DNA of 55,901 nt from Mansonella perstans (taxonomy: Eukaryota; Nematoda; Chromadorea; Rhabditida; Onchocercidae): assembly GCA_037074765.1 (NCBI GenBank), contig JBAMDO010000279.1, positions 1 through 55,901 on the forward strand. The letters are read 5' to 3'. The translations under genes and the position numbers were made by a program. Numbering within the stretch: position 1 is the stretch's first letter; each line of letters begins with the position of its first letter. The notes under the pieces were generated by a model. That model searched no databases. It saw only the letters and a program-made list of their open reading frames with translations, and was not told where the DNA came from. Below are positions 12,245 to 24,323 of this stretch, piece after piece.

Positions 12245-14911
12245 CTATTGGCGATTGTTATCCGGATCAAAGCGCATACTACGTACCAAACCATTCCAAC
12301 GGATTCCTCGCAAAGTTAAACTTTTGAGAAATTGAATTTCCATCGATGAATCAATTCGATCGCATAATTCGCAACTTTCCAAATATAACTCAGTGAGTTT
12401 CGGTAATGAAATTAATGCACTGAAATAGATTGCATATTATCAACCATTTGAACTAATTTAGAATAGCTCTTGTATTCGTAATACTTCACGTCATCCTTTA
12501 TATCACCGTATATTATCGCTTCAAAAAACTAAAGGACAATTTTTGAACAATTTTTGATGAAAATGAATTAACACTACTTTTTTTAGTCCTCTAAGAATAT
12601 TGATCTAATTATATGTTGTAAGCATTGCACATAATTAATCATTTAAGAAAGTTGAAGAAAATTGATCGACAAATTTTTTGAAGCATTAAATGGATTTGGC
12701 AAGTTAAATAATCTGTAAAATGTTAACTATCAGAATAAGATTTTAAGACAGATTCTAGAAGAGACAACCAAAAATTTTGCAAATTAAAATTATCCGGCCA
12801 TAGTTGTAAATTTAAAAGAGATAAAATTGAAAATGAGTATAAAAATACGTTACGTGTAAAATCGCTTTAACTGATCATTAGTAGCAAATAAAGCATTCCA
12901 AATATGTACAAAGCACAGTGAACGATGTTTCAATAAAAACCATATCAATAATTCAGGATATTTTGCACTGCTATATCTTACACCAAGCTATAATCATATA
13001 ATATGGATAAGAATGATAATGTGTAAAATTAATGCAATGATAAGTTATCGTAAACTTATCAAAACTTATTATTTGAAAATGGAATTACTTTTCTACGCTA
13101 TCGGTATCTTTTTAAAAATAGCTTGCTTGTGCGTTGCTTCTCATATATATGCAAAAGATTACAATAATAAATTGCAACTAAATGTTTAAATGTAATAGCT
13201 CAATGATCACCTGATAACTTCTTGATGTTTCGTATTTTATGTGTCACGTTCAACACATTTACGTAAACGTTATAGTGATCTAACAGTGATATGTTTTCAG
13301 TTTGTGAACTTTGAAATAGAAAATTTTTGAATTGTAACAAATTTTGCTAATGAAAATTCAGAACACCATACTTACACTGATATGTTTCAATTTGTACAGG
13401 TAACAGTGACTTTCACTCAATGAATATAATATTCTGGCCAAAGTGTCATATGGACAATTGAGCACCAGGCTTTCTAAATGTTGCATGTGACGTAGAGGTG
13501 GCACTTCTAACCGATGTGAACATCCTAAATGTCTGTTAAAGGATGTAAACAATGATTAATTGAAAAATTCAAAAAAAGTCAAGTAAATTAAGCATTTGAT
13601 TATATGAATTTTAAAATGAACTAAAAAGCATAAATCAACATGTAAAGGTATGCATGATTTACTGCAACACGTAAAATAAATTAATATAAATTCATTAGTA
13701 TACATTAAGTAATCTATTTTTATATCGAAAAATTTCAGAAAAGATTTAAGTAAGGTCAGATTTTGCGAAATAAAATATCCAAATTGAAATGGATGAAAAT
13801 TCCACCTTTTCCAGTACTTTTCTGAATTACAAATCCATCCATTATCAAAACTTTCAATTGTCGGAAATATTGCAAAGCCAAGATAGCATCTGCTTCAAAA
13901 AATGGCTTATTACAGATTTGGCTTAAATCCAATCGATGTAATTTTGATGCTGCTGATGCTAACTGTAAGCATGAAAATGTCGAAATTGGAAAGTGAAAAA
14001 TTAAATCATTAATTATTTAGGTGCAATAATCTCATAGCTAAGTTATTGCTCATAGCATTACTGATGAAAAACAATACTATACTGAAAAACCGAATAGCAT
14101 TTCCGGGTTAATTGATGTTTCAACACACATAAATCTTAATTAAATGTCATGCACTAGCTGAAATAATGCTATTAGCTAAAAGTTATCTAAAATTTATAAA
14201 TGAAACTGAATAATTACAATAAAATTTTTTTCTAACGTAATTCGTAATTTTGATGTGGAAAAAAAATAAATGATACCTGAATTAAGCCAGTTAAGGTGAG
14301 AATAACTGAACAGTGACGCAATGAAAGGTTACGCAAAGCAGGCATATATAAGTTAATGAATGTAATAATTTTATTGAAAACTACATTATGACCATTTTGC
14401 TGATTTAAGTGAGCGAAGTCTTTCCGCTTATAATTGTCAAATAAGGCCATATAGTCAGAGACAACATCAAGATGATTTCGATAATATAAATTATGCTCAA
14501 CAAGCCATTTGTAGTACTTTGATACCTGTTAAACAATTCTAATTTTAAATCCATAAAGTTAAGGCTGTTCAGTTATGGAACTATTCTTTAATGAATATAA
14601 TTTAGCAGAAACTATAGTCATATAACAATTGCTATCTTACTCTTTCTTTATTTATCCTTTTATTTTGTCAGAAAAAAAAAGTTTTTTAAATTTGAAATCT
14701 TTTATTTCAAAATTGCAGCTTAAGCCAAAAAAAAGTCAGTAAAGCGGAATCTGTTATAAAAATAAAACTATTGAAAAAAAAAAATGATTTTAAAAAGCTG
14801 TGAAAAGAAAAATGAATAACAAACTTGTCGTAGCTGAAGCAGTGAGAAAAAATCACAGTAGTTTGAAATGATTAATTGAATTTCAGATGGCAAAGAGCTA
14901 ATCGATACCAT
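12245..14911 (-). CDS. F-box protein with leucine-rich repeats (~322 aa)
   Basis: Predicted SCF ubiquitin-ligase adaptor: the F-box would bind Skp1 and the LRR region would select substrates. Exons: 14911-14825, 14525-14277, 13962-13818 (or to 13806), 13506-13372, 13279-13219, 12970-12854 and 12419-12245 (stop TAG 12245-12247). The first exon encodes an F-box start (SLPSEIQLIISNYCDFFSLL), completed by VSKYYKWLVEH in exon 2. LRR-like stretches follow: MPALRNLSLRHC, LHRLDLSQICN, MQHLESLVLNCP, LPKLTELYLESCELCD and FLKSLTLRGIRW. Exon phases agree throughout. The weakest joins are exon 4 to 5 (donor gtatgg) and 5 to 6 (donor gttatc). The protein is short for an LRR F-box protein. Its substrate is unknown, and no one-to-one orthologue was recognised. 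Confidence 0.75.
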
Positions 14912-15776
14912 TTTTTTATCAATGCGCAAATAGTTCAAAATATAGGCAAATTAAAATAGCCACTGGTGAAACAATAACTGCAATGAAGGAAAACTAGATT
15001 AAAAGTAGTAACAAGAGAATGATTACTATATTTCAATGAAAATGGATGATGCAAAGAGTCAAATAAGATTTGGCCAAGTTATGACATAATTTGCAATGAG
15101 AAAAAAATGCCAGATATCAAAATAATAAAATTATGAATTAATTGAACAATCAACTAATTAATTTGTCAGTTTCAGATTATTGTCAAGAAGTCATCATAGA
15201 ATAGTTAATTTAATTGGGAAAAAAATAAAAAATTTTTGTCAATTTTTCAAATTAGTGCCAGGAAAATTTTAACGCAAAGTTATTGATCATTTAGAAAATC
15301 AATGAAATATAAACTTGGAAATATTTATTTATGCATTGCTGGTAGCTGATTATATGTGAAGTAATAATCAATCAAAGGCATTGATTCATTCTCATTTATA
15401 TGAAGAAATGATAAGCAATACACAGTTAAGTTCAAGTAACGTTTATTTGAGCCAAGAGAAATTCATGCAAGGTTAGGATTATTTGACAACAGATAAAATT
15501 TAATTTTGTAACCGCTGCAAACATATCTCTCGATAAAGACTGCATCACTTAAATAAAATTTGTTCTCAAAATGAACTTATAAAATTTCTGTTAAAATTAA
15601 GATTCTTATAATTTAATTATTTACTATAAATTAGTGATCATTAATCGATGGTTTACGGGGGAATGAGTTATCGTAGCAACAAAAAAGCGAAATCTCTTCG
15701 TGACATCATTACGTAAGCATACATCAATTTTTTCACTTACAAAGTTTCAAATTTCTCTGCTTTATTCGCAATTAAA

Positions 15777-15975
15777 ATTTGTTATCCTGCTTTACTTGTG
15801 AAAAAAAAAAACAAGGCCAAGAATCGATCGAGAGGTAATAAGTGTAATTAATTTTGTTAATAGCATTTGACTCAGAATTATTTAATTAAATTTTTTTATT
15901 CTGCTTTATTTGTCAAAAAAAGAAAAAAAAAACAAGGCCAAGAATCGATCGAAAGGTAATAAATGCAAATGACTT
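15777..15975. repeat. Direct duplication of a ~75-bp segment
   Basis: Two copies of a segment containing caaggccaagaatcgatcga followed by (g/a)aggtaata. They begin at about 15777 and 15895 and are each preceded by a ctgctttattgt-like sequence and a poly(A) run. They are nearly identical over the core, so this is a recent local duplication. No coding content. Confidence 0.7.
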
Positions 15976-16502
15976 TAGCACTAGTATTAGGCTCAAAATT
16001 ATCCAGGATGGAAAAAAAAAAGAGAAGCAGGTTGAAATATTATCATGAAAATTGAATTGAATTTTCCCCATCAAAAAAATATTCATTCTTTTTTAACATC
16101 ATTATGATAGTACTTTAAATTTAATTGACGCATTAAAAGTTTTTACTAAAGTTTACTTTCAAATTAATACTTCTCTCTGAACAAAGAAAAGTTGTTTTGT
16201 GAATCATTTGACGATCGACAATGTTTGAAAGGTGGAAGTTCACAAAAATTTCTAATTGTGCTACATTTACATATATTCCATACTTTTAATGAATAAAAAA
16301 ATCATTATTTTATTGAAATAAAATATTTACAATTTGAATTTAAAATTAGAATCTACAAAAAATTCTTAATTTAAATTTCAAATTAAATTATTTATTACGT
16401 ATATACTTTTTTTCGACTAGCTGAATTATTTATTAAAATATGACATTTTCTAACTTTAATCATAAAACTATTACCGAGCACTTTCCATCAAAATATAATT
16501 TG

Positions 16503-16534
<32 letters not shown>

Positions 16535-16544
16535 CATAATAGCA

Positions 16545-16742
16545 TTTATGCAGTAATATTAAAAATAATGTTATGTATAAAATCTATGTTACGCATAAAA
16601 TTTATGTTACCTATAAAATGTATGTTACCCTATGTACATTATGTATATGAATGTTACCTATAAGATATATATTGCGTATAAAATGTGTATTATGTATAAA
16701 ATATATATTAGGTACACAATGTATGTTACATATAAAATATTA
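16545..16742. repeat. Degenerate ~20-bp minisatellite
   Basis: A run of about nine imperfect units resembling tatgttac(g/c)tataaaat, starting just downstream of a 30-base poly(T) tract. Units vary in length and drift toward the right end. Simple-sequence expansion, no coding potential. Confidence 0.7.
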
Positions 16743-18235
16743 TCTTAATTAATAAGTGAATAATATAACTATTAAAATGATAATTTTTGTTAAATTAACG
16801 TCACTTTATAGTTAATATTTCAGTTCGAATAATTATTTCATTTACAATTAATATTTCAAAAGAAAAAAGCAATTATTTTTTCATTTATAATTAATTTATT
16901 TCTGATTAATATTTGATAAAGAAAGTTAATTAAATTAAAAACACTAACTAATTTGTTAATGCAATTAATCTATTGGATGAAGAAGAAAGAAAAGTTTTTA
17001 AAATTGAACAAAATGAAAGAAATTTTGAATGAACAAAGGAATGGTGCATAATTTTTTTTTTTTTTGGGAAAACTGTCAAGTAATAATAGACGGCAAAAAC
17101 AAGATAGCATGTGACAAGAAAGTAGGAAAAATGCGCCCTTCAACTTTTGCTCTTTGAACAAAAAGTTTCAATCAATATGTGCTGATTGATTAAGTTGCAT
17201 CTTTCTCTAAATGTTTGTTTGTTTGTTTGAACGAATATTTCTGCTCTTCCCGTTTTAAAAAAAAAAAAAAAGAAGAATCCTGGCAATATATTTTCTTAAC
17301 TGACTTACTCATTTGCACATCAAATAATTTGTCAGCTGTTTATCAATTTGTCATCAAATACTGTATACATTAGTTCAATGAAGGTTTAACTTATTTGGCT
17401 AAGTAGCCATTGGTGCACCAAATAATTTGTCACTGTTTATCAAGTTGTCATGAATATTGCATACATTGAGTCAATTTACTTACTTACTTACTCATTTGTA
17501 CGCCTTATAGTTAGTCATATTATAAACAATTGAATGGCGATGAAAAATGATAAAAGTAATGTAAAGCCACAAAAAATGCAAAATTTTAAAAAACTTTTTG
17601 CTGTACATTTGTCAATGTTTTTAACCCCGTCATTTATCCTTCATTTATTTTTTGAAAATAAATATTTTACTGTTTCCTTCTTTTTTCTAGATCAATTCTT
17701 CTTACAAAGCATGAGTGCTTCATTTTTATTTTGAGCTTTCTTTTTTAAAGTTTCTCTTCAGAAACATTCAAAAAATTTCTTAAACTTTTCCTTCGAAGTA
17801 TTTTCAAAATTAAAAAAAAACTTTTTTCCTTTTTGTTTAGAAATATTTAAAAAGTGATTTTTCACATGTATAATTGCCATTAATTAATTGATAAGGTCAA
17901 AAGGGTTACGAAATGAAAACAATTTTAAGATGTTTAGGAAAAAAATATAATTTTTTTTTAATTGTCTTCAAAAAAAAAAATTGATTTTTTAATCAATAGA
18001 AATTTTATTTTTTGACTTCACTTTTTTTCTGTTTAATCTTTTGTCGCTTGCTCAAATTTAAATTGAACTGAATGATAATTCGTCTCAGTAAAAAAAAGTT
18101 AGAAAAATTAAAGCTTATTAAAGCTAACTATCATCAATTAATTACATTAGAAAAATAGAATTTGAAGAAAAAAGAAAAACCGAAGAGGAAATTTTACATC
18201 AAAATGAAGTTTGCTCTTGAAATTGTAATTATGCA

Positions 18236-18310
18236 TAAGAAGAGAGAGAGGAAGAGAAAGAGAGAGAGAAATAGTTAAACGAAAGAAAAAAGAGAGAAAA
18301 AGTGAGAGAA
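18236..18310. repeat. Polypurine (GA-rich) tract
   Basis: About 75 bases made almost only of A and G on the plus strand, dominated by aga/gaga repeats. Such tracts can adopt triplex structures; here it is simply a low-complexity feature inside an intergenic region. Confidence 0.75.
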
Positions 18311-19889
18311 AAAAGCTGAAAACTGGAAATTTCAAAAAAAAAATTTAAAGAAGCAAAATAGCCACACTTACTAAGTTGCTCCTCTCGGTAAATAAGTCCA
18401 ACAATTGCTAAAGTAAATAAATCATTTTTAACAATAATTCATCTTCTGTTTTCGTCCTCTTCCACATTATATATCACAGATTATGCAAAGTAGCTCTCTT
18501 GCTTCATTTTATGCAAATAATTGTTAATTTAATGTAGGATTTACAAAATGACTTCGGGAAATCCATAATAGATAGGCTGAGAAATGTTATAGTTGCTAAA
18601 CCTTTTAGTTACAAGTCTTAGCTAAATGCCTGAAGGCATTTAAGGCGTTGTTGTGGAATTTGACCGTGTAAAGGGACATTTGTCGAAATTTTCAATTTCA
18701 AAATATCACTTCCGTGTAGTACAAATAGAACAAGCTATCGTGTGATATTTTTTTATTTTTCCATTATACAATCTAATTTCATGTGGAAATAAATTTCCAC
18801 GCCTGTTAATTGTTTTGATTATTATCATATGCATTGTGCGTTTTTTTCAAGCATCAAATTTGAATTTAAAATTAGTTTCTGCCATCATTTTTGCATAAAT
18901 AATTATTTTTAAAAATAAATGGTTTTAAACATTTTTTAATTAATTAAAATTTATAAACCTAGCATACAATCGATTTGTTGTAATTAATGTTCAGCGAAAT
19001 TGTTATTAATGAATTGCATGGTTTTTTTTTATTGCATTGATTTTATTAGTTTCATTGTTTAATTAGCAATGCAATACAAATTAATATACTATATTTTCAC
19101 TAACCCTTTATTCCCTCACTTTTTTTTTTTGTTTTTTGATTAATTGTATAGTAATAAAAAATTCGTTTTTTGATTAATTGTATAGTAATTAATTGTATAG
19201 TAATACAACCGAGTTTTGTAAACTTTCAATCGATTAGACGATTAATTATCATATGATAAAATATCACTGGTGCAGGAATGTGAATGTGAATTCACTGGTC
19301 ATTTATTCCACATTTGTTCATGTTCATTTGTCCATTATTTGTCATCATGGTCATATTGACCATATTCTAGCTAAAATTTCTTTTCTCAAAGTATTTTCTT
19401 TATTTATACGATTTATTTTTATTTTACTACTTTTTATTTTGTTTTTTTTGTTTTTGTTCTTTTTTATAAAAATTGGCAAATAGCCAACAATAAAGACTAA
19501 GAATGTAATCCTCGAACACTTGCCACATTACTTATAGTATCTGTACTGGTCATATTACTACATAGTATCCAAGCGATGTTATTTAAAATGTTCGTCCGGC
19601 ACTATTCTAACTATTATCTGAGGAATTTGTAGCAGAACAAAAAGTTCAAAAAATGTTTCAGATGAATCGGGAATAAATTTCCATTGTAATTTCTATCAAA
19701 TAAATTTCACTCAAATATTTATTACTAAAATGTTAGAAATGAAAAAATCAAACTGTTTTTGAAAAATTTACAGCACACATAGGTCATGAAATGTATATTT
19801 GATATGAAATATAAAAATATATGGAATTGCCTATTGGTGCAATTGTTTCAGTTAGATCAAATGTTCAAAAAATAATGTTTGATAGAAAT

Positions 19890-22800
19890 TCAAAAATGAT
19901 GCTCGGAATTTTTGTCCTGTTCATCTTCTCGATATATGCTATATCGAATTCCCGTACAATCTGCTGATTGTTCGGAATAACAGATTGGAAAATGTATCCC
20001 ATCTCCAACATGAGTATCTACCGGAAATGCCCACAAGCCCCAACCGAATACAGCACGCAAATTACGATACGTTCCCATATTATAATCGGCATTTGAATCA
20101 CCACTAAAATATTTTACAAATCTGAAATTTCAATTTTCAAATTTAAAAGAAAATCAGACATTCGTTATCTACTAGAATTAATTCATTCTATTTCTTGAAA
20201 TACATTTAGGAAACAGAAAGCGAGAGAGACATTTACTGCAACTTACTGATGACATTTACTGTAAGCTCCTGGCTAAATTCCTAAATTGCAGAAATTTGTA
20301 AAATTCGTCATGTCTTCCTTTAATACATTGGCTTTAGCTATTTTACTTTCATCGAAATAATTTCTCTGTTAAATTTTCAAATTATCTCTTACATCAAATT
20401 ATTTTTGTTATTTTTTTTAGATTTCAATTTCGATCTTATTTTTGTGCTGAAATTTGAAATTTGCATTTTACGAAAAAAAAATTGAAATTAAAAAATTCTT
20501 GATTAATAAAAATAAAGAAGTTAGGAATTGGTTTTCGAATTATTTAGGAAATTTTTTTTTACAAAATTCAATTTGAATTTGAAAATTTGAAACAGAAATA
20601 TGTTCAAGTTACACACATCAAAGTTTAGGCTATGCTATCATAGATATTAAATTTCATAATTTTTTTTTTGAATTAAATTTAATTTACCGAATAATTGGTG
20701 GTTTTGCTTGCTCACAAGTTGTCTCATTTAGTGCTGCAAGTCGCATATGATAAATAAGAAGCTCGCCAAGTGGATAATAGCCAAAAATAGCAAATATAAT
20801 AACACACAAGACGACACAAATGAAATTAACAATTTGTTCGGTCCATTGCTGTCGTATAAAATAACGAGCGATACATTCTATACTTGTCAATAAAGCCCTG
20901 AAAAAAGAAAGAAAAACGAAATATATCTCAAATTTTTAACAAAATTTGAATTTTAAAATTTCGAAGACTTTCACCTTTTACAAAGCAAAAAAATTTTTTT
21001 ATTTTAAAATTACGCTACAAAATTTGTTCAGCAAAAAAAGCAAAAAAACGAAAATGAAAAAAAAGTAAAGGAAAAAGTGTCAGTAAGAATTGAAATTTTT
21101 AGAATTTTCAAATTTAAAATTTTTAGAAGGAAAATTTAGAAAAAAACTGCGAGCTTTAAAATTTTTACGCCTTCATTCTTTTTTTGTTTATAAGATAATA
21201 AAAATATTTGAAGTGATGATAAATAATTTGATGTAATTGATAATGAAATGATTTTAAGCAATTAATTAATAATGAAATAATTTGAAGTAATTTGATAATG
21301 GAATATTTCGATGCGGTTAATAATGGATTAATTGATAATGAAATAACAGAAATTGAAGTAATTGATAATGATTTGAAGTAATTATTAGTCAATTAATTTG
21401 AAATAAGTCAAAGTAATTTTTGATAAATGATAATGAACGAACCATGCTAATAAAATGCAACTGTAGATAAGATAAAGCATAAAATATTTGTAATTATTAA
21501 ATGAAACACATTTATTGATCCATGGACAATGATGGTCATATTTGACCACACAGAAACCACATGATGAGCAGTGGTGACATCGATCAGGTTTGATAAGCGA
21601 ACATTGATAGCAATATCTATATAGAAACAGTTTTTTTCTTTTTTTAAAAAAATAAAGTTTTAATTAAAAACTTAATTTTTAAGTTTGCCTTTAAATTAGG
21701 CAGGAAAGTGTAAACTTTTTGAAAAAATTTTCAAACAGGATTTTTTTTTTCTGTTTTATAAATAGGATTCATTGAAATTCTTCTTCAGTAAGAAAATTCT
21801 TTTCTAAAGAAAATGGAGATAAACATTAAAAAATGTGCACATACCGTAGACGATTGTAATTGTCCACTTCAACAAAACGCAATCCTTTATTTTCCGCAAA
21901 AGTATTCAATATGACAGATTGATTTTGTACCTGCTCACTGGTGGACGTTTCCGGAAAATAACGGTCTTCTTTGAATGGTGTTACTGCTTTTATCCTCTTA
22001 TCTGTTTCCTTATCAGTCTAAATTGTTTTTGTAAGTTAATAATTAATTTATTATTAATTTAAATGAACGATTGAATTTTTCAATGATACGCTAAAATTAT
22101 AGAAAATTTTTCTTAAGCTATAAAAGAAATAATTTCAAAGTTATTAATTAACTTTTAAATTCTCTGTGCGTTAAATTTTCCAAATCAAATTTTGAAGTTT
22201 TTTTGATTAAATTCAATTATTTCAAATTAACACACAAATTATTAATATTACTAGTAGTTCTCCTTTCTTTCTTTTTTTTTTTTTTTTTTTTTTTAAGTCT
22301 ATTCAATGGATAACGAATAATTTGTGAAAAATATGTTAAATTTAAAAATTGCATACAAAATATTGCATAGGCACTCGGGCAGTTGGTGTGACAATTGACA
22401 TTGTCAATGACCAAAGCATCATAAAGAGAATAATATTGAAAATAATTAGATAGATTGTAATTTGAGTAGTATTTGTTAAGAACTGAAAACATGTAATCCA
22501 TGTGTACACATAATATCTGCAATAGTTATCATCATACCATTTTTTAAATAATTTCTCTTCAATCAAAATTTATTCAACATTTTAGGTTTGTTTTTTGAAA
22601 TTATGCTAGCAAATTTTAGCATTCTATCAGCAATGATACAATAATAATTAGAACATATGATATTGATTAAATCTCCTCTCTCGCTTTTCCAATCTCACTC
22701 TAATCACTCAAAATTTATTCAGCATTTTAGGTCATTTTTCAAAATTTTGAATAATTTTCATAAGAAGTTTTTGCATTTCACTAATGATATAAAATGGTCT

Positions 22801-23500
22801 CATGGTACGGTACTCATTACTACGTTATTCATTACTACAGATTCATTATTTCCTTTTCTCTCTTTCTCGCCTTTTCTTTCTTATTCTAAAATTTACTCAG
22901 CATTTTAGGTCTACTTTTCAAAATTTTGAAAAATTTTCGTAAGAAATTTCAGCGTTTTACTAATGATAAATGATGACCACAAGATACGGTATTGATTGCT
23001 TTCTTCCCCACTATAATGGGTATTTTTTTTGCAGTTAAGTAACTAATTTCAATCAAATAAATATCATATCATCATCGAAATTTTTTGTATTGTTCGTTAC
23101 AAGAAAAAAAGAAAAACTGAAAGATCGAAAATTATTTTAAGTATTTGTCTTCTGCTTTTAAATAATTCCAAATAATTACTTTTTCTTGAAAAAAAAAATT
23201 TAATTTCAATTCAGATTTCATTTCTCTTAAAAAATTCTCTTCATTCCAATTTTTTTAATTTTTAAAGGAAATAAAATAATCTCAAGCAGTCATGAAATTG
23301 TTGTTTAAAATTAAATTTAATTTTGTTTTGTTTTTTGTTTAAATGAAAACAGCATTGAAATGAAGCAATTACGAATAGATGAAAATGAGAAGTTGCATGA
23401 TAAGCAGTGCATTGAGTGCTAAATGTAGAAAGAATCCACGAAATGGATGCTTTTTACGATAATTTCGCACAAATACATAAATTTTTGAATACCATGACAT
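19890..23500 (-). CDS. DHHC-type protein S-palmitoyltransferase (ZDHHC2/15/20-like), 358 aa
   Basis: Integral membrane enzyme that transfers palmitate from palmitoyl-CoA to cysteines of target proteins, usually at Golgi, plasma or endosomal membranes. Six exons join in phase: 23500-23373, 22516-22357, 22017-21845, 21616-21443, 20897-20688 and 20121-19890. The order is a short cytosolic start ([19 protein letters not shown]), TM1, TM2 ([15 protein letters not shown]), and a loop ending in the cysteine-rich domain ([19 protein letters not shown]). Then come DHHCPW with catalytic C184, and TM3/TM4 on either side of a loop. The C-terminal tail is short and carries the NMRQVFG-like motif as NLRAVFGWG. 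An acceptor (tatttttag) lies 16 bases before the ATG, suggesting trans-splicing. The four-TM layout and length match the ZDHHC2/15/20 group; the exact orthologue is not assigned. Confidence 0.93.
21195..21410. repeat. Degenerate tandem repeat in a DHHC-gene intron
   Basis: Imperfect repetition of gaagtaattgataatgaaat-like units inside the intron between the DHHC-domain exon and the next. AT-rich, no coding content; frames through it are artefacts. Confidence 0.6.
22560..23015. repeat. Three imperfect copies of a ~150-180-bp element (intronic)
   Basis: Units begin near 22561, 22707 and 22886 with (t/c)aaaattta(t/c)tca(a/g)cattttaggt. The second and third copies continue with ttttcaaaattttgaa and a (c/g)taagaa(g/a)tttc block. 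The right half of the unit recurs at 26021-26083 in a different gene, so this is a dispersed repeat family as well as a local array. It lies in the first long intron of the DHHC gene. Confidence 0.7.
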
Positions 23501-24323
23501 CACGCTTATACACACTCTAAAAATACTTTTTAGTTTTTTATTCATTTTGAAAAATTTAAAAATTTTTGAATTAAAAGTTTTAAATATGTTTCGAAATTTT
23601 TTGCTAAGTGTATAGCAAAATTCTGTGACAAATTAAGATAAAGAAAAAAGAAAAAAAAGAAAAAAATTCATCAATAAATAAAACATTGAAAAAACTTAGA
23701 CAAGAAACAGATGTTTTGTTTTGTTTTTGTTCCAAATGGATGCCAATTAAAACGACTGCACAAAATGATAACTGACTAAACAATAAATTTTAAAATTCAA
23801 AAAACTTTTTTTTCAAATAGAAAAAATAATTTTCAAATTTACATCAAAATAGGCAAATTTTTAATTTATCAATTATCTATCAGTGTAATGTGCTATAAAA
23901 TAGATTTGTCTCTACCAAATCAAATGAGAAAAATTACATTGAAGAAAAAAAGCTCAAGGCTTATTATTTTTTGTATAAAATCTCCAAAAAACAAAACCTC
24001 AAGGCTTATTTTTTTGCATAAAATGTCTATAAAAAAGAAAAGCCTCAAGCTAAAGAAAAAATGCTAGAAATGAGCTTTAATAAATTTAGAAATGAAAATG
24101 TCACTATTCAAACAGCATACTTTCAAACAATTATTTATAATTAATACAATACTATAAATTTTTGCGATTACATACGACATTGTTTTGTTTCTGTTTTTTA
24201 TCAGAATTGCACAGTGAAACTTTTTATCAAACAATTTTCAAAAACAGTAGTTAACACTGAAACTTTTATCAAATCAAAATTGCACAGTGAAACATTTTAC
24301 AAACAATTATCAAAGTAACAATT
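23501..24323. other. Spacer between acyl-CoA synthetase and DHHC genes
   Basis: About 820 bases between two minus-strand genes. It holds a duplicated ctcaaggcttatt segment (23950-24055) and a duplicated ttgcacagtgaaac segment (24205-24320), plus the acceptor that may serve as the DHHC-gene trans-splice site. No gene was seen. Confidence 0.5.

Larger units (their letters stand above)
14912..19889. other. Repeat-rich intergenic region
   Basis: Roughly 5 kb with no supportable gene. It holds the upstream region of the F-box gene, several local duplications, a 30-base poly(T) run near 16501, a 20-bp-type minisatellite (16545-16742), duplicated segments at 17318-17480, and a purine tract (18236-18310). 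Short frames here are low-complexity or interrupted. Confidence 0.6.

Noticed and set aside
12431..12540. Coding-looking minus-strand frame (FFEAIIYGDIKDDVKYYEYK) inside the F-box/LRR gene
   Set aside because: It has no donor in the phase needed by the next exon, while the flanking exons 12970-12854 and 12419-12245 join directly in phase. Kept as intronic sequence, although a recently lost exon is possible.
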